Part shown: piece by piece, positions 1-7,410 of the stretch
How positions within the stretch are numbered: the first letter of the stretch is position 1
Layout of the letters: each line of letters begins with the position of its first letter
Origin: an uncultured Candidatus Saccharibacteria bacterium
GTDB taxonomy: Bacteria > Patescibacteriota > Saccharimonadia > Saccharimonadales > Saccharimonadaceae
Direction: 5' to 3'
Assembly (NCBI GenBank): GCA_947097085.1
Contig: CAMUQR010000023.1
Coordinates: 1-11,445, forward strand
DNA length: 11,445 bases
Notes under the pieces: generated by a model
What the model saw: the letters and a program-made list of their open reading frames with translations, nothing else
What the model was told of the DNA's origin: nothing
The model's database searches: none
Translations under genes and position numbers: made by a program

Positions 1-2
1 CG

Positions 3-833
3 ATGAATAATTCTTATCGCGAAATGCCGAATGATTTCGTGTTGGTGCGTCATGGCGAAAGTGAATCCAATGTCGTGCAACGAGCCGAATACCAAGGTGA
101 AATCCACGAAAACTACGAAGAAGTCGCCTCCCGGCCAGACTGGCAACAACGTCTCACACCGACTGGCGTCAAACAAGCTCAACTCGCCGGTCAATGGCTC
201 CGCGATCAATTTGGCGACATTGACAACTTCGATGGTTGTTATGTTTCACCATTTTTGCGTGCCCGCGAAACAGCCAGCTGGATCGGTGGCAATAATTGGA
301 TTATCGATGATCGCATTATTGAACGATTCCGCGGTGTCTACGGCGTTGTATCATACGAACGTAATTACACATCAGACAGTATGAAGCATTTTCAAGGCAT
401 GTACGACGCTTCACCATGGTATGCCCGGATGGACGGTGCTGAGAGCCTCCAAGATGCTTTCGGTCGTTTTCGTAATTTTCAGGATTCGATTAAACGTCAC
501 CACGCCCGTCAAAAAGTTCTCATAGTTTCGCACGGCGACTTCATCCGCACCGCTCGCTATGCAATTGAATGGATGCTCCCAGAGACCTGGCATCATGCTT
601 CTACTACCGAAAATTTCCGTCTGCCCAACTGTTCGATTGTGCATTACACTCGCATTAACCCCCTTGATCCAACCGATATTCGACGTGGCATCAACTGGTA
701 TCGAATTGTTTACCCAGACGATATCGCCAATTCACCATATGGCGGTAAGTGGCAAAAAATTGAAATCAAACGGATTTACACTTCCGACGAACTAATCGCT
801 GGCATTGAAAAATTCCCAAAATTAATTCGCTAA
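3..833 (+). CDS. Histidine phosphatase superfamily protein (phosphoglycerate mutase-like)
   Basis: This 276-residue protein belongs to branch 1 of the histidine phosphatase superfamily, which forms a phosphohistidine intermediate to move or remove phosphate. The signature RHGES is at residues 16-20, with His17 as the expected phosphoacceptor. The arginine-bearing SPFLRARETA motif is at 82-91, a GAESL motif is near 145-149, and the second catalytic histidine is His177 in VSHGD. No signal peptide or membrane segment is seen, so it is probably cytosolic. The substrate cannot be told from sequence: phosphoglycerate, a sugar phosphate or a nucleotide are all possible. The ATG lies two bases from the window edge, so its ribosome binding site is not visible and the true start could lie upstream. 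A later ATG at 24 lacks a ribosome binding site. The gene is convergent with the aquaporin-like gene. Confidence 0.85.
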   Translation: MNNSYREMPNDFVLVRHGESESNVVQRAEYQGEIHENYEEVASRPDWQQRLTPTGVKQAQLAGQWLRDQFGDIDNFDGCYVSPFLRARETASWIGGNNWIIDDRIIERFRGVYGVVSYERNYTSDSMKHFQGMYDASPWYARMDGAESLQDAFGRFRNFQDSIKRHHARQKVLIVSHGDFIRTARYAIEWMLPETWHHASTTENFRLPNCSIVHYTRINPLDPTDIRRGINWYRIVYPDDIANSPYGGKWQKIEIKRIYTSDELIAGIEKFPKLIR

Positions 834-851
834 CTTTTTTTCAAAAAAAGC

Positions 852-881
852 TTGACAATTATCAAACGGTTGTGCTTTAAT
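852..881 (+). promoter_or_regulatory. Strong sigma70-type promoter in a convergent gap
   Basis: TTGACA at 852-857 is separated by 18 bases from TTTAAT at 876-881. The -10 is preceded by TGC, making it an extended -10. It faces right, into a gap that contains no coding sequence before the terminator at 916-943. Confidence 0.65.
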
Positions 882-887
882 ACTAGG

Positions 888-943
888 TAAGAGTATAGGA
901 AAAAACAAACATTATAAAAATCCCGATTCAATCGGGATTTTTT
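888..943 (+). ncRNA. Candidate small RNA A (about 56 nt)
   Basis: Transcription from the promoter at 852-881 should start near 888 and end in the hairpin at 916-943. No start codon with a ribosome binding site lies in between, so any product would be a short untranslated RNA of about 28 unstructured bases plus the terminator stem. It lies between the 3' ends of two convergent genes, so it could be a small RNA or could shield either neighbour from read-through. This is inferred from promoter and terminator spacing only; no RNA family is recognised. Confidence 0.4.
916..943. terminator. Bidirectional intrinsic terminator
   Basis: A 12-bp stem (916-927 with 931-942, core ATCCCGAT/ATCGGGAT) encloses a 3-base loop. 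It is flanked by an A run on the left and a T run on the right, so it can end rightward transcripts (phosphatase, small RNA A) and leftward ones (aquaporin). Confidence 0.85.
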
Positions 944-964
944 ATTAGCTTATTGCTTTAACGA

Positions 965-1825
965 TTAAGCGGTTTTGATAGTGGTTTTAACGCCAGAATC
1001 ACGCACCAAAACTTTGTCCAGCAAGAAGCCAAGCACGCCACCAAGTAGCGGTGCAATCACGTATACAACAGCATTCCATTGCCAAGTTTCTTTTGCGAAA
1101 TCAACAATAGCGATTGACATTGCTGGGTTAGCAACTGGCAAAGATTTAATATTACCAACCAACATGCTCATCAAGAACAATACTGCAAAAGTTGAAGTAC
1201 CGACTACCACAGCTTTTTCGGTTGCGCTGCGTTTCCAAGCTTGTGCCACCATGAAGCTAATTAAGGTTGCGCCTAGGAATTCACCGAAGAACACAAACCA
1301 TTCTTTACCGCTAGCTAGTGCTGGCAGTTTAAAGATACTTGGAGTAGTACCACCCAAAGATGCTTGAGTGTTAGTAGTGTCCGCAGCCTGGAGGTATTGA
1401 GTTAGCAGAATAACTGCTAGCATTGTACCGAGCACTTGAGCGATTGCCACAAGCATCATTTTTTTGGTAGAAATTTTGTGGCTAATCCATGCACCAAATG
1501 TGAAAATTGGGTTGAAAAATAGCACCGCAAAACCACTCAGCGCCAACGCGATACCGATCAAGATCATACCGATCAAGAAGTAGCCGGCATTACCAATTAA
1601 GGTCGCATAAGCGAGAGTCAGAAGCATGGCGCCGATTAATTCAACGAACAACAATGACAACGTTTTAGCGCTGAAAATACCGTCGATGTCTTTAATAGCG
1701 TTAGCTTTTTTGAAGAAATTAGCTTTTTTAGCTGGAATGTCCTTAGTAACTACAGTGGTGGTAGTTGTTTTTGGAGCAGTCGCAACAGTTTTTTTACTGA
1801 TTTTTTTGGCTTTTTTAGTTGCCAT
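965..1825 (-). CDS. Aquaporin/MIP-family channel with altered pore motifs
   Basis: This 286-residue membrane protein has the internal duplication typical of major intrinsic proteins, which conduct water or small neutral solutes. The two halves each open with a helix carrying the conserved glutamate (Glu62 and Glu182). Each half contains a half-helix pore motif: NPI at 105-107 in FFNPIFTFG, and NPA at 233-235 in VANPAMSIA. YVIAPLLGG near 255-263 matches the last helix of the family. Two departures are notable: the first NPA is NPI, and the arginine normally following the second NPA, part of the selectivity filter, is Met236. About 50 N-terminal residues form a Lys/Thr/Ala-rich basic tail before the first helix, absent from classical aquaporins. 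The start is supported by AAGGAG 11 bases upstream. Solute specificity is unknown. Confidence 0.8.
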   Translation of the reverse strand: MATKKAKKISKKTVATAPKTTTTTVVTKDIPAKKANFFKKANAIKDIDGIFSAKTLSLLFVELIGAMLLTLAYATLIGNAGYFLIGMILIGIALALSGFAVLFFNPIFTFGAWISHKISTKKMMLVAIAQVLGTMLAVILLTQYLQAADTTNTQASLGGTTPSIFKLPALASGKEWFVFFGEFLGATLISFMVAQAWKRSATEKAVVVGTSTFAVLFLMSMLVGNIKSLPVANPAMSIAIVDFAKETWQWNAVVYVIAPLLGGVLGFLLDKVLVRDSGVKTTIKTA

Positions 1826-1864
1826 AAATGTATTATCTCCTTCTATATTATAGATTATTTCTAT

Positions 1865-1873
1865 ATTGTACCA
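1865..1873 (-). promoter_or_regulatory. Probable promoter of the aquaporin-like gene
   Basis: Read leftward this is TGGTACAAT, an extended -10 box (TG-n-TACAAT). No good -35 is seen 17 bases further out. It lies about 40 bases before the start codon and upstream of the AAGGAG ribosome binding site at about 1837-1842. Confidence 0.5.
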
Positions 1874-1932
1874 TAAACTCGATATTTTTAAAAATCTTAC
1901 GCTTATCTCTCCTTTTTTGGGCGGTTTTTGGT

Positions 1933-1938
1933 TATAAT
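1933..1938 (+). promoter_or_regulatory. -10 box of enolase, implying a leaderless mRNA
   Basis: A perfect TATAAT ends only 8 bases before the enolase ATG at 1947. Transcription from it would begin within a few bases of the start codon. No Shine-Dalgarno sequence is present in the upstream bases (AATAAATAAGT), and the -35 region is poor. Confidence 0.55.
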
Positions 1939-1946
1939 AAATAAGT

Positions 1947-3227
1947 ATGAATACGTTTACGATTAGTCAAATTTTAGCTCGGCAAATCCTCGATTCGCGG
2001 GGCAATCCAACCGTTGAGGTTGATGTTAAACTTACTACCGGCCACAGCGGTCGAGCCGCGGTGCCCAGTGGTGCTAGTACCGGCTCTAAAGAAGCACTCG
2101 AACTGCGCGATGGCGGTGACGATTGGATGGGTAAAGCCGTCTTGCACGCTGTTAACAACGTCCGCCAAGTGATCGCTCCAGCGGTTTATAATCGGCAATT
2201 TCACTCCATTGCCGAACTTGATCAACTGATGATTGAGCTCGACGCCGCCCCGACAAAATCTAAGCTCGGCGCTAATGCTATTCTTGGTGTTAGCCTAGCC
2301 ACCGCTAAAGCCGTCGCTAAAGCCTCAGGTCTCGAGCTCTGGCAGTATTTAGCTCAAATCGCCGGTACCGCCCCATCTCTGCCAATGCCCATGATGAACG
2401 TTATGAACGGTGGCGCTCACGCTGATGGCTCAAGTGATTTTCAGGAATATATGATTGTGCCGGTTGGCGCGCAAGATTTTACACAAGTTTTAAAAATCGG
2501 CACTGAAGTCTTCCATAATCTCAAAACCGTCCTCAAAAAACGTGGTTATGCCACGACTGTTGGCGACGAAGGCGGATTTGCACCAAGCCTCAAGCATGGC
2601 AATCAAGAACCGCTCGAACTCATCGCCGAAGCCGTCGAGCTTGCGGGTTATCAGCTCGGCACTGATGTTAAATTTGCCTTAGATACCGCCTCCAGTGAAG
2701 TCTATCAAGACGGTGTCTATCAACTTAAAACCGAGAATCTTAACCTAACTTCCGAGCAAATGATTGACAAATTCGCTGATTGGACAAATCGCTTCCCAAT
2801 TGCTTCGATTGAAGACGGTCTGGATGAAAACGACTGGCAAGGCTGGCAGAAACTGACCGCTCGTCTCGGTAACAAAATTCAGTTAGTGGGTGATGATTTG
2901 TTGGTAACCAATCCGCGCATTCTGCTTGAAGCGATTGACAAAAAAGCCTGCAATGCGATTCTCATTAAGCTCAACCAGATCGGCACCCTGAGCGAAACTA
3001 TCGAAGCTGTCAAAATCGCCCAAAGCGCTGGCTTTAACGCGATTATTTCCCACCGCTCCGGTGAAACTGAAGACACCACCATTGCTCATTTGGCGGTTGG
3101 TTTAGGCGCTGGTCAGATCAAGACTGGTTCGCTTTCACGCACGGATCGTATCTGTAAATACAACGAAATTTTGCGCATTGCCGAAGCTCATCCTGAGCTA
3201 AAACTCGCTCAGCCGTTTCAGGCTTAA
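1947..3227 (+). CDS. eno: Enolase (phosphopyruvate hydratase)
   Basis: Enolase interconverts 2-phosphoglycerate and phosphoenolpyruvate in glycolysis in the cytosol. At 426 residues it has the normal bacterial length. Visible active-site features are the N-terminal ARQILDSRGNPTVEV, His158 in NGGAHAD, Glu167 in DFQEY, Glu208 in GDEGG, magnesium ligands Asp246, Glu289 and Asp316, catalytic Lys341 in the signature ILIKLNQIGT (338-347), and His369-Arg370-Ser371 in SHRSGETED. All key residues are present, so the enzyme should be active. The start fits the family N-terminus, but there is no Shine-Dalgarno and a TATAAT lies 8 bases before it, so the mRNA is probably leaderless. It is convergent with the 7-helix membrane protein gene. 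Confidence 0.97.
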   Translation: MNTFTISQILARQILDSRGNPTVEVDVKLTTGHSGRAAVPSGASTGSKEALELRDGGDDWMGKAVLHAVNNVRQVIAPAVYNRQFHSIAELDQLMIELDAAPTKSKLGANAILGVSLATAKAVAKASGLELWQYLAQIAGTAPSLPMPMMNVMNGGAHADGSSDFQEYMIVPVGAQDFTQVLKIGTEVFHNLKTVLKKRGYATTVGDEGGFAPSLKHGNQEPLELIAEAVELAGYQLGTDVKFALDTASSEVYQDGVYQLKTENLNLTSEQMIDKFADWTNRFPIASIEDGLDENDWQGWQKLTARLGNKIQLVGDDLLVTNPRILLEAIDKKACNAILIKLNQIGTLSETIEAVKIAQSAGFNAIISHRSGETEDTTIAHLAVGLGAGQIKTGSLSRTDRICKYNEILRIAEAHPELKLAQPFQA

Positions 3228-3254
3228 GATAGATTATTTAACCTTGACCGTCCA

Positions 3255-3283
3255 TTGACTTTTGAGTAATTTTATGCTATAAT
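3255..3283 (+). promoter_or_regulatory. Near-consensus promoter in a convergent gap
   Basis: TTGACT at 3255-3260, a 17-base spacer and a perfect TATAAT at 3278-3283, preceded by TGC. It is the best promoter match in the window, yet it leads only to the terminator at 3310-3341. Confidence 0.75.
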
Positions 3284-3289
3284 TAAAGA

Positions 3290-3341
3290 GTACCATTAGT
3301 CATTTATTTAAAAATTCACTCACCAACGTGAGTGAATTTTT
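3290..3341 (+). ncRNA. Candidate small RNA B (about 52 nt)
   Basis: A transcript from the promoter at 3255-3283 should start near 3290 and stop in the hairpin ending at 3341. No ORF with a ribosome binding site fits between them. The arrangement mirrors candidate small RNA A: the same convergent setting, a strong promoter and a terminator about 30 bases after the start. No known RNA family is recognised, and function is not inferred. Confidence 0.45.
3310..3341. terminator. Bidirectional intrinsic terminator after eno
   Basis: A perfect 14-bp stem (3310-3323 with 3328-3341, core TTCACTCAC/GTGAGTGAA) has a CAAC loop, with A run and T run at the two ends. It can serve eno and small RNA B rightward and the 7-helix gene leftward. 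Confidence 0.9.
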
Positions 3342-3359
3342 GGCTTATATTAACCTTGG

Positions 3360-4079
3360 TTAGTGGCGAGATTTTAAACTTCGTGGCGCCACACCTGCCA
3401 CTAAGGCAATCGCTAACAACACCGCAAACCCACACATAATCGACGGAATACCATCAATTGTCGCCGGATTAACTAGATTCACGGCCGTGGTTGGTACCAT
3501 AAATAACAAATATCCCAGCCCCAGCGCATGCAAAGCTCGACGCTGAGCTTGCTCTTGCTGTTTAGCCACCCAGAAGCACAGCCACAGCCCGACCAGCAAC
3601 CAGCCATAGTAATAAAATCCATAAGCCTCCGCGGCCATCGCACCAACTTTAAAAATTACATAATTACCCAGACATTGATCAAACGCTACGCTAGCGCTAC
3701 CGAACAAGAAAAAGCCAATAAATAGCGCACCGGTCAAATAAGCCACTGTCGGTAGTTGTTGAAAATGCGGTTTTTTCGCCTGATGATTGAGCAGACTAAC
3801 CGCCAAATGCACACCCAGCGGTGGCAACATGCTAATCGATATGAAGCCCAGTCGTGACCAAAAATCACCACCCAGACCCATCCAGCCTTCACAAACATTC
3901 GCCTCAGCTAGCTGGAACAACGCCAAAAACACCAACAGAGCTATAATCAAGCGACTTAGCTTGTCGGTTTTGTATTTGAGCCAAACCCACAGCGCGCCAG
4001 TAATTTCCAGCACAAAAGTCGCAATCATCACTGGCGGAGAAAAGCAATATAATTTCAGTGGTGATTTTTTATTAAACAT
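3360..4079 (-). CDS. Seven-helix membrane protein, resembling a stand-alone 7TM sensor domain
   Basis: This 239-residue protein has seven hydrophobic segments at about 12-35, 42-60, 74-97, 110-130, 152-172, 186-204 and 210-230. Basic loops (36-44, 98-109, 173-183) and the basic C-terminus suggest an N-out, C-in topology. Cys63 (NVCEGW) and Cys136 (FDQCLG) would then both lie outside and could form a disulfide. The pattern LFQLAEANVC...WSRLGFISISMLPP recalls the 7TM input region found before some histidine kinases, but no kinase or other output domain follows. That resemblance is weak. I chose the ATG at 4079, which has AAGGAG five bases upstream. An in-frame ATG at 4139 lies upstream of the predicted transcription start and is rejected. 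The true function is unknown. Confidence 0.6.
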   Translation of the reverse strand: MFNKKSPLKLYCFSPPVMIATFVLEITGALWVWLKYKTDKLSRLIIALLVFLALFQLAEANVCEGWMGLGGDFWSRLGFISISMLPPLGVHLAVSLLNHQAKKPHFQQLPTVAYLTGALFIGFFLFGSASVAFDQCLGNYVIFKVGAMAAEAYGFYYYGWLLVGLWLCFWVAKQQEQAQRRALHALGLGYLLFMVPTTAVNLVNPATIDGIPSIMCGFAVLLAIALVAGVAPRSLKSRH

Positions 4080-4110
4080 AATAGCTCCTTCTGGTTTTAA
4101 TATTTGGCTT

Positions 4111-4139
4111 ATTTTAGCATAAAAAACCTCTAGCGACAA
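4111..4139 (-). promoter_or_regulatory. Promoter of the seven-helix membrane protein gene
   Basis: Read leftward: TTGTCG (4139-4134), a 17-base spacer, then TAAAAT (4116-4111) preceded by TGC. Transcription would start near 4104, which supports the ATG at 4079 over the one at 4139. Confidence 0.6.
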
Positions 4140-4214
4140 TCAAGAACTGTTAATGGCTCTTTTTACCGTCGCCACCATATTCAAACACCTCACATCGACA
4201 TCACATCAGATAAG

Positions 4215-6272
4215 CTATTCACCAATCAGCGCCAAAAATTCCGCCTCACTCAACACCCGTATGCCAAACTGCTGAGCCTTCGCCAACTTCGCCGAGCCAA
4301 CTTTACCACCAGCTACTAGATAAGTGGTGTCCTTCGTAATAGCTTTTTGGAATTCACCACCCAAAGCTTCGATTTTGAGCGATGCTTGATCACGCGACAT
4401 TGTGCTCAATGTGCCAGTGATGACAAATTTTTGACCAGATAATTGCCCGTCGGTTTTGGCATGATGTACTGGCTCCACACCCGCCTCCAGTAGTTTTTCG
4501 AGCAAGCGTTGATTATGCGCGGTTTTAAACCAGCTCACCACGCTTTCCGCCACCACCTCGCCGATACCATCAACATTACGCAGTTGGTCAAAATCCAGCT
4601 GAGCAATCGCCTCGACAGTAGCGAATCGATCCGCCAAATCCCGGGCAGTTTTGCTACCAACATGACGAATCCCCAGCCCAAAAATAAAGCGTGCCAGATC
4701 CGGCTGTTTAGCCCGAGCAATTGCCGTCAGTAAATTATCGGCCGACTTATCTGCAAAACGCTCCAGCCCCAATAAATCTTCGCGATCCAAATGATAAATA
4801 TCCGCCACATCATGCACCAGACCACTCTCTACCAACAAACTAGCATTAGCCTCGCCTAAGCCGTCAATATCCAATGCTTCTTTTGAAGCATAATGTTCCA
4901 GCGCCAGCTTTAACATCTCTTGGTTATGCATAAAATCATCAGTTTGTTTCAGCCGATAAACCGCTTCACCCTCGGGTCGCTCAAACACTGCGCCCGGAAA
5001 CTGCTCGGCCAGCGCTCGCTCAAAGTCAAACGCCTGACTCTCTGCCGGCCTCAGTGGTAACAACACCTCCTCGACCTGCGGAATAATATCACCTGCTTTA
5101 TAAATCACCACCGTATCCCCAATACGCACATCCTTGCGGGCAATCTCATCAGCATTATGCAAGCTCGCATGCTGGACAGTAGTCCCGGCTAAACTCAGTG
5201 GTTCAAAAATTGCCACCGGAGTTGCCGCCCCAGTTCGCCCCAGTCGAATTTGAATATCGCGCACAATCGTGGTAGTTTGCTCAGCTGGATATTTAAAAGC
5301 TACAGCCCCGCGTGGAGTCTTACCTACCACACCCAACTGTGCAAAATCAGCTCGATTATTTAGTTTAATCACCGCACCATCAGTATTAAAATCCAGTTCG
5401 TGACGTTTATTGTCCCACGTTTTTAAGAAATTCATCAATTCTGGTAAATCACGACAAATCTGCGCTGACTGATTACAAACAATGCCAACTTCACGCATCA
5501 TTTGGTAAGCGAGCTGGTTAGTTGGCACCTCACTCGGATCTTGACGCAACACATCATAACCGATAAATCTCAGTGGTCGCGAGGCCACTAGCTCGCTGTT
5601 GAGTTGGCGAATCGTTCCAGCTGCCAAATTGCGTGGATTCGCAAATTCTGGTTTTCCTTCCGCGCGCTGAGTTTGATTTAAACGTTCAAAATCAGCTTTA
5701 AAAATCACAATTTCACCACGAATTTCAGTTCGGCCTTTTAACAGCTCTGGAAACTGATTAGTTGCTCGCAAGCGCAATGATAAATTAGCAATCGTCCGCA
5801 CATTTTGCGTAACATCTTCACCCACCCGTGAGTCACCACGTGTCACCGCCTGCACCAGCACCCCCTCTTGGTAAATCACCGCACAAGCTAAGCCATCCAT
5901 CTTAATATCAGCCCAATATTCCATCGAAGTAGCACGCTCAGCCGGCAATAATTTGGCAATCCGCGCCTGCCATGCCCTCACTTCTTCCTCGGAAAATACA
6001 TCCGCCAAACTAATCATTGGCACTTGATGCGTGACTTTATTAAATTTATCCAGCGCCTGTCCAGCGACTTTTTGCGTCGGACTGTCTGGCGTGATCAGCT
6101 CTGGAAATTGTTCCTCCAGCTGCGATAATTCATGCTTCAAGCTATCCGCCGCCGCCTCGCTCATCAATGATTCGTCCAGCACATGATAATGATACCGATA
6201 ATCATCAATCAGCTGGCGCAACTTCGCTACTCGCTCCCGCGCTTGTTCGAAATTAAGCTGGTTGCGACTCAT
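4215..6272 (-). CDS. ligA: NAD+-dependent DNA ligase lacking the zinc-finger cysteines
   Basis: LigA seals nicks in replication and repair using NAD+. The protein has 685 residues. Domain Ia is at about 1-65, and the adenylation domain carries the nucleotidyl-acceptor Lys124 in KMDG. RGEIVI (185-190), NPRNLAAGT (212-220), DGAVIK (298-303) and AFKYP (325-329) are further nucleotidyltransferase motifs. The OB fold runs from about 335 to 405, followed by helix-hairpin-helix repeats (about 465-585) and a C-terminal BRCT domain (about 608-685). The zinc finger expected at about 410-452 is present in length but contains no cysteine; the only cysteines are 130, 266 and 273. In domain Ia the usual DAEYD is SEAAAD, so the NMN-stacking tyrosine appears to be alanine. 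The ATG at 6272 overlaps the upstream gene by 20 bases and has GAAGG 10 bases upstream. A TTG at 6278 is the less likely alternative. Confidence 0.95.
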   Translation of the reverse strand: MSRNQLNFEQARERVAKLRQLIDDYRYHYHVLDESLMSEAAADSLKHELSQLEEQFPELITPDSPTQKVAGQALDKFNKVTHQVPMISLADVFSEEEVRAWQARIAKLLPAERATSMEYWADIKMDGLACAVIYQEGVLVQAVTRGDSRVGEDVTQNVRTIANLSLRLRATNQFPELLKGRTEIRGEIVIFKADFERLNQTQRAEGKPEFANPRNLAAGTIRQLNSELVASRPLRFIGYDVLRQDPSEVPTNQLAYQMMREVGIVCNQSAQICRDLPELMNFLKTWDNKRHELDFNTDGAVIKLNNRADFAQLGVVGKTPRGAVAFKYPAEQTTTIVRDIQIRLGRTGAATPVAIFEPLSLAGTTVQHASLHNADEIARKDVRIGDTVVIYKAGDIIPQVEEVLLPLRPAESQAFDFERALAEQFPGAVFERPEGEAVYRLKQTDDFMHNQEMLKLALEHYASKEALDIDGLGEANASLLVESGLVHDVADIYHLDREDLLGLERFADKSADNLLTAIARAKQPDLARFIFGLGIRHVGSKTARDLADRFATVEAIAQLDFDQLRNVDGIGEVVAESVVSWFKTAHNQRLLEKLLEAGVEPVHHAKTDGQLSGQKFVITGTLSTMSRDQASLKIEALGGEFQKAITKDTTYLVAGGKVGSAKLAKAQQFGIRVLSEAEFLALIGE

Positions 6273-7407
6273 CTTCAATTAGCCTTCGGTATAAGAAATA
6301 AACATAAACATAAGTCCACAGCAATGAACCGACTGACAGTATCGTCACCACGGCTGGAATCACCGGCACGTTTTTGAGCCATTCCCATTGTTCGCTGAGT
6401 TTACCATAAAGGAGCGCAATTGGCAGTGCCGTCACCGCCCACACGCCAATCACTTGCATCAAATGCCAAATCAGTCGAAAGAGAATCTTCAACCGTCGCC
6501 CAATTGTTAAATCGCCAGCAATTTTAATTGCTTGCCATGGACTAATTCCCGGCAAAGTCGCCACAATCAATGCCAAAAAACTACCTTCAACCCAATAAAT
6601 CGTGAGCGACACCACAAGAACTAACGCTGATTGCAACAGCATCATTCCTAAACCGTCTGTCACGGTATTACTGCCCACCGCTGCCGCATAAAAAATCGTA
6701 AAAATTAACAGTGGCATCAACTGCAATAACATATAGACCGCCACCAACATCGTGGCGACTAGTGGACCACACGCATTATACAAACTATCCCGAAAACTGA
6801 CTTTGCGTCCCGCCAATCGATTACGTAAATACCAAACCGTCACTAGCCACGCCCCCATGAATAAGAACCCAGTCAACATTTGTTTACCTTCAGTATCGAC
6901 TGGATTAAATCCGCCACTGCTGGCCGTCGAGATCAAAAGCAAACTAGTTTTGAAAAAATTATCGCCTAGGCTGTTGCCACCTTGGTAGGTTTTATCGAGG
7001 GCAGTTTTCAGATTATTGTAGCGTTCTTGAGGAGTGACACCAGTTAGCAAAATACCCGCCACAAGAGTTACCGCAAGTAGCGTCAAAAAGAAACGTCGCT
7101 CGCGCCATAATTGTTTTAAAATCATCCGTGAAAACCGAAAATAGCCTTCGATTTGCAGAGGTCGCTGATGCATTTTGCGTGGCGTATGACGAAAACTGCG
7201 ATGCGGTCGGCGAGATTTATGGTCTTTGATGGCAGATCTAAGCGCACCAAACACACTCATGAAGGGTTTTTTAATCATCGCCAACGGACGGATTTTGACT
7301 GACTTTTTAGTGGTTGCCTGAGGTGCATTTTCAGTAGCTTTAACAGCTTTCGTTTTTTTAACTTTTAAATCCTTTTTAGGAGCTGAAGTTTTTTTCGTCT
7401 TAGCCAT
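6253..7407 (-). CDS. Polytopic membrane protein with a basic N-terminal tail, function unknown
   Basis: I do not recognise this 384-residue protein. Residues 1-105 are strongly basic (Lys/Ala/Thr-rich to about 50, then Arg/His-rich). Hydrophobic segments follow at about 106-123, 178-193, 214-242, 256-285, 312-333 and 350-373, giving roughly six helices. The segment between helices 1 and 2 contains SSGGFNP, and a short amphipathic stretch near 287-300 follows PGISPWQAIK. Its start lies 3 bases after the htpX stop with only a weak AGG upstream, so translation is probably coupled to htpX. Its 3' end overlaps ligA by 20 bases. Its position after lemA and htpX suggests a membrane role, perhaps in envelope maintenance, but that is guilt by association. 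Confidence 0.75.
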   Translation of the reverse strand: MAKTKKTSAPKKDLKVKKTKAVKATENAPQATTKKSVKIRPLAMIKKPFMSVFGALRSAIKDHKSRRPHRSFRHTPRKMHQRPLQIEGYFRFSRMILKQLWRERRFFLTLLAVTLVAGILLTGVTPQERYNNLKTALDKTYQGGNSLGDNFFKTSLLLISTASSGGFNPVDTEGKQMLTGFLFMGAWLVTVWYLRNRLAGRKVSFRDSLYNACGPLVATMLVAVYMLLQLMPLLIFTIFYAAAVGSNTVTDGLGMMLLQSALVLVVSLTIYWVEGSFLALIVATLPGISPWQAIKIAGDLTIGRRLKILFRLIWHLMQVIGVWAVTALPIALLYGKLSEQWEWLKNVPVIPAVVTILSVGSLLWTYVYVYFLYRRLIEDESQPA

Positions 7408-7410
7408 AAC

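Noticed and set aside
411..644. Antisense ORFs within the phosphatase, enolase, ligA and htpX genes
   Set aside because: They are frame shadows of well-supported genes, without ribosome binding sites or family features.
835..850. CTTTTTTTCAAAAAAAG palindrome after the phosphatase gene as a terminator
   Set aside because: The stem is almost all A-T with a one-base loop, and the GC-cored hairpin at 916-943 is far better.
3360..4139. Longer start for the seven-helix protein (ATG at 4139)
   Set aside because: It lies upstream of the predicted transcription start, and the ATG at 4079 has AAGGAG.
6273..6278. TTG start for ligA
   Set aside because: It would leave the GAAGG site only 4 bases away, and the ATG two codons later fits spacing and family N-terminus.
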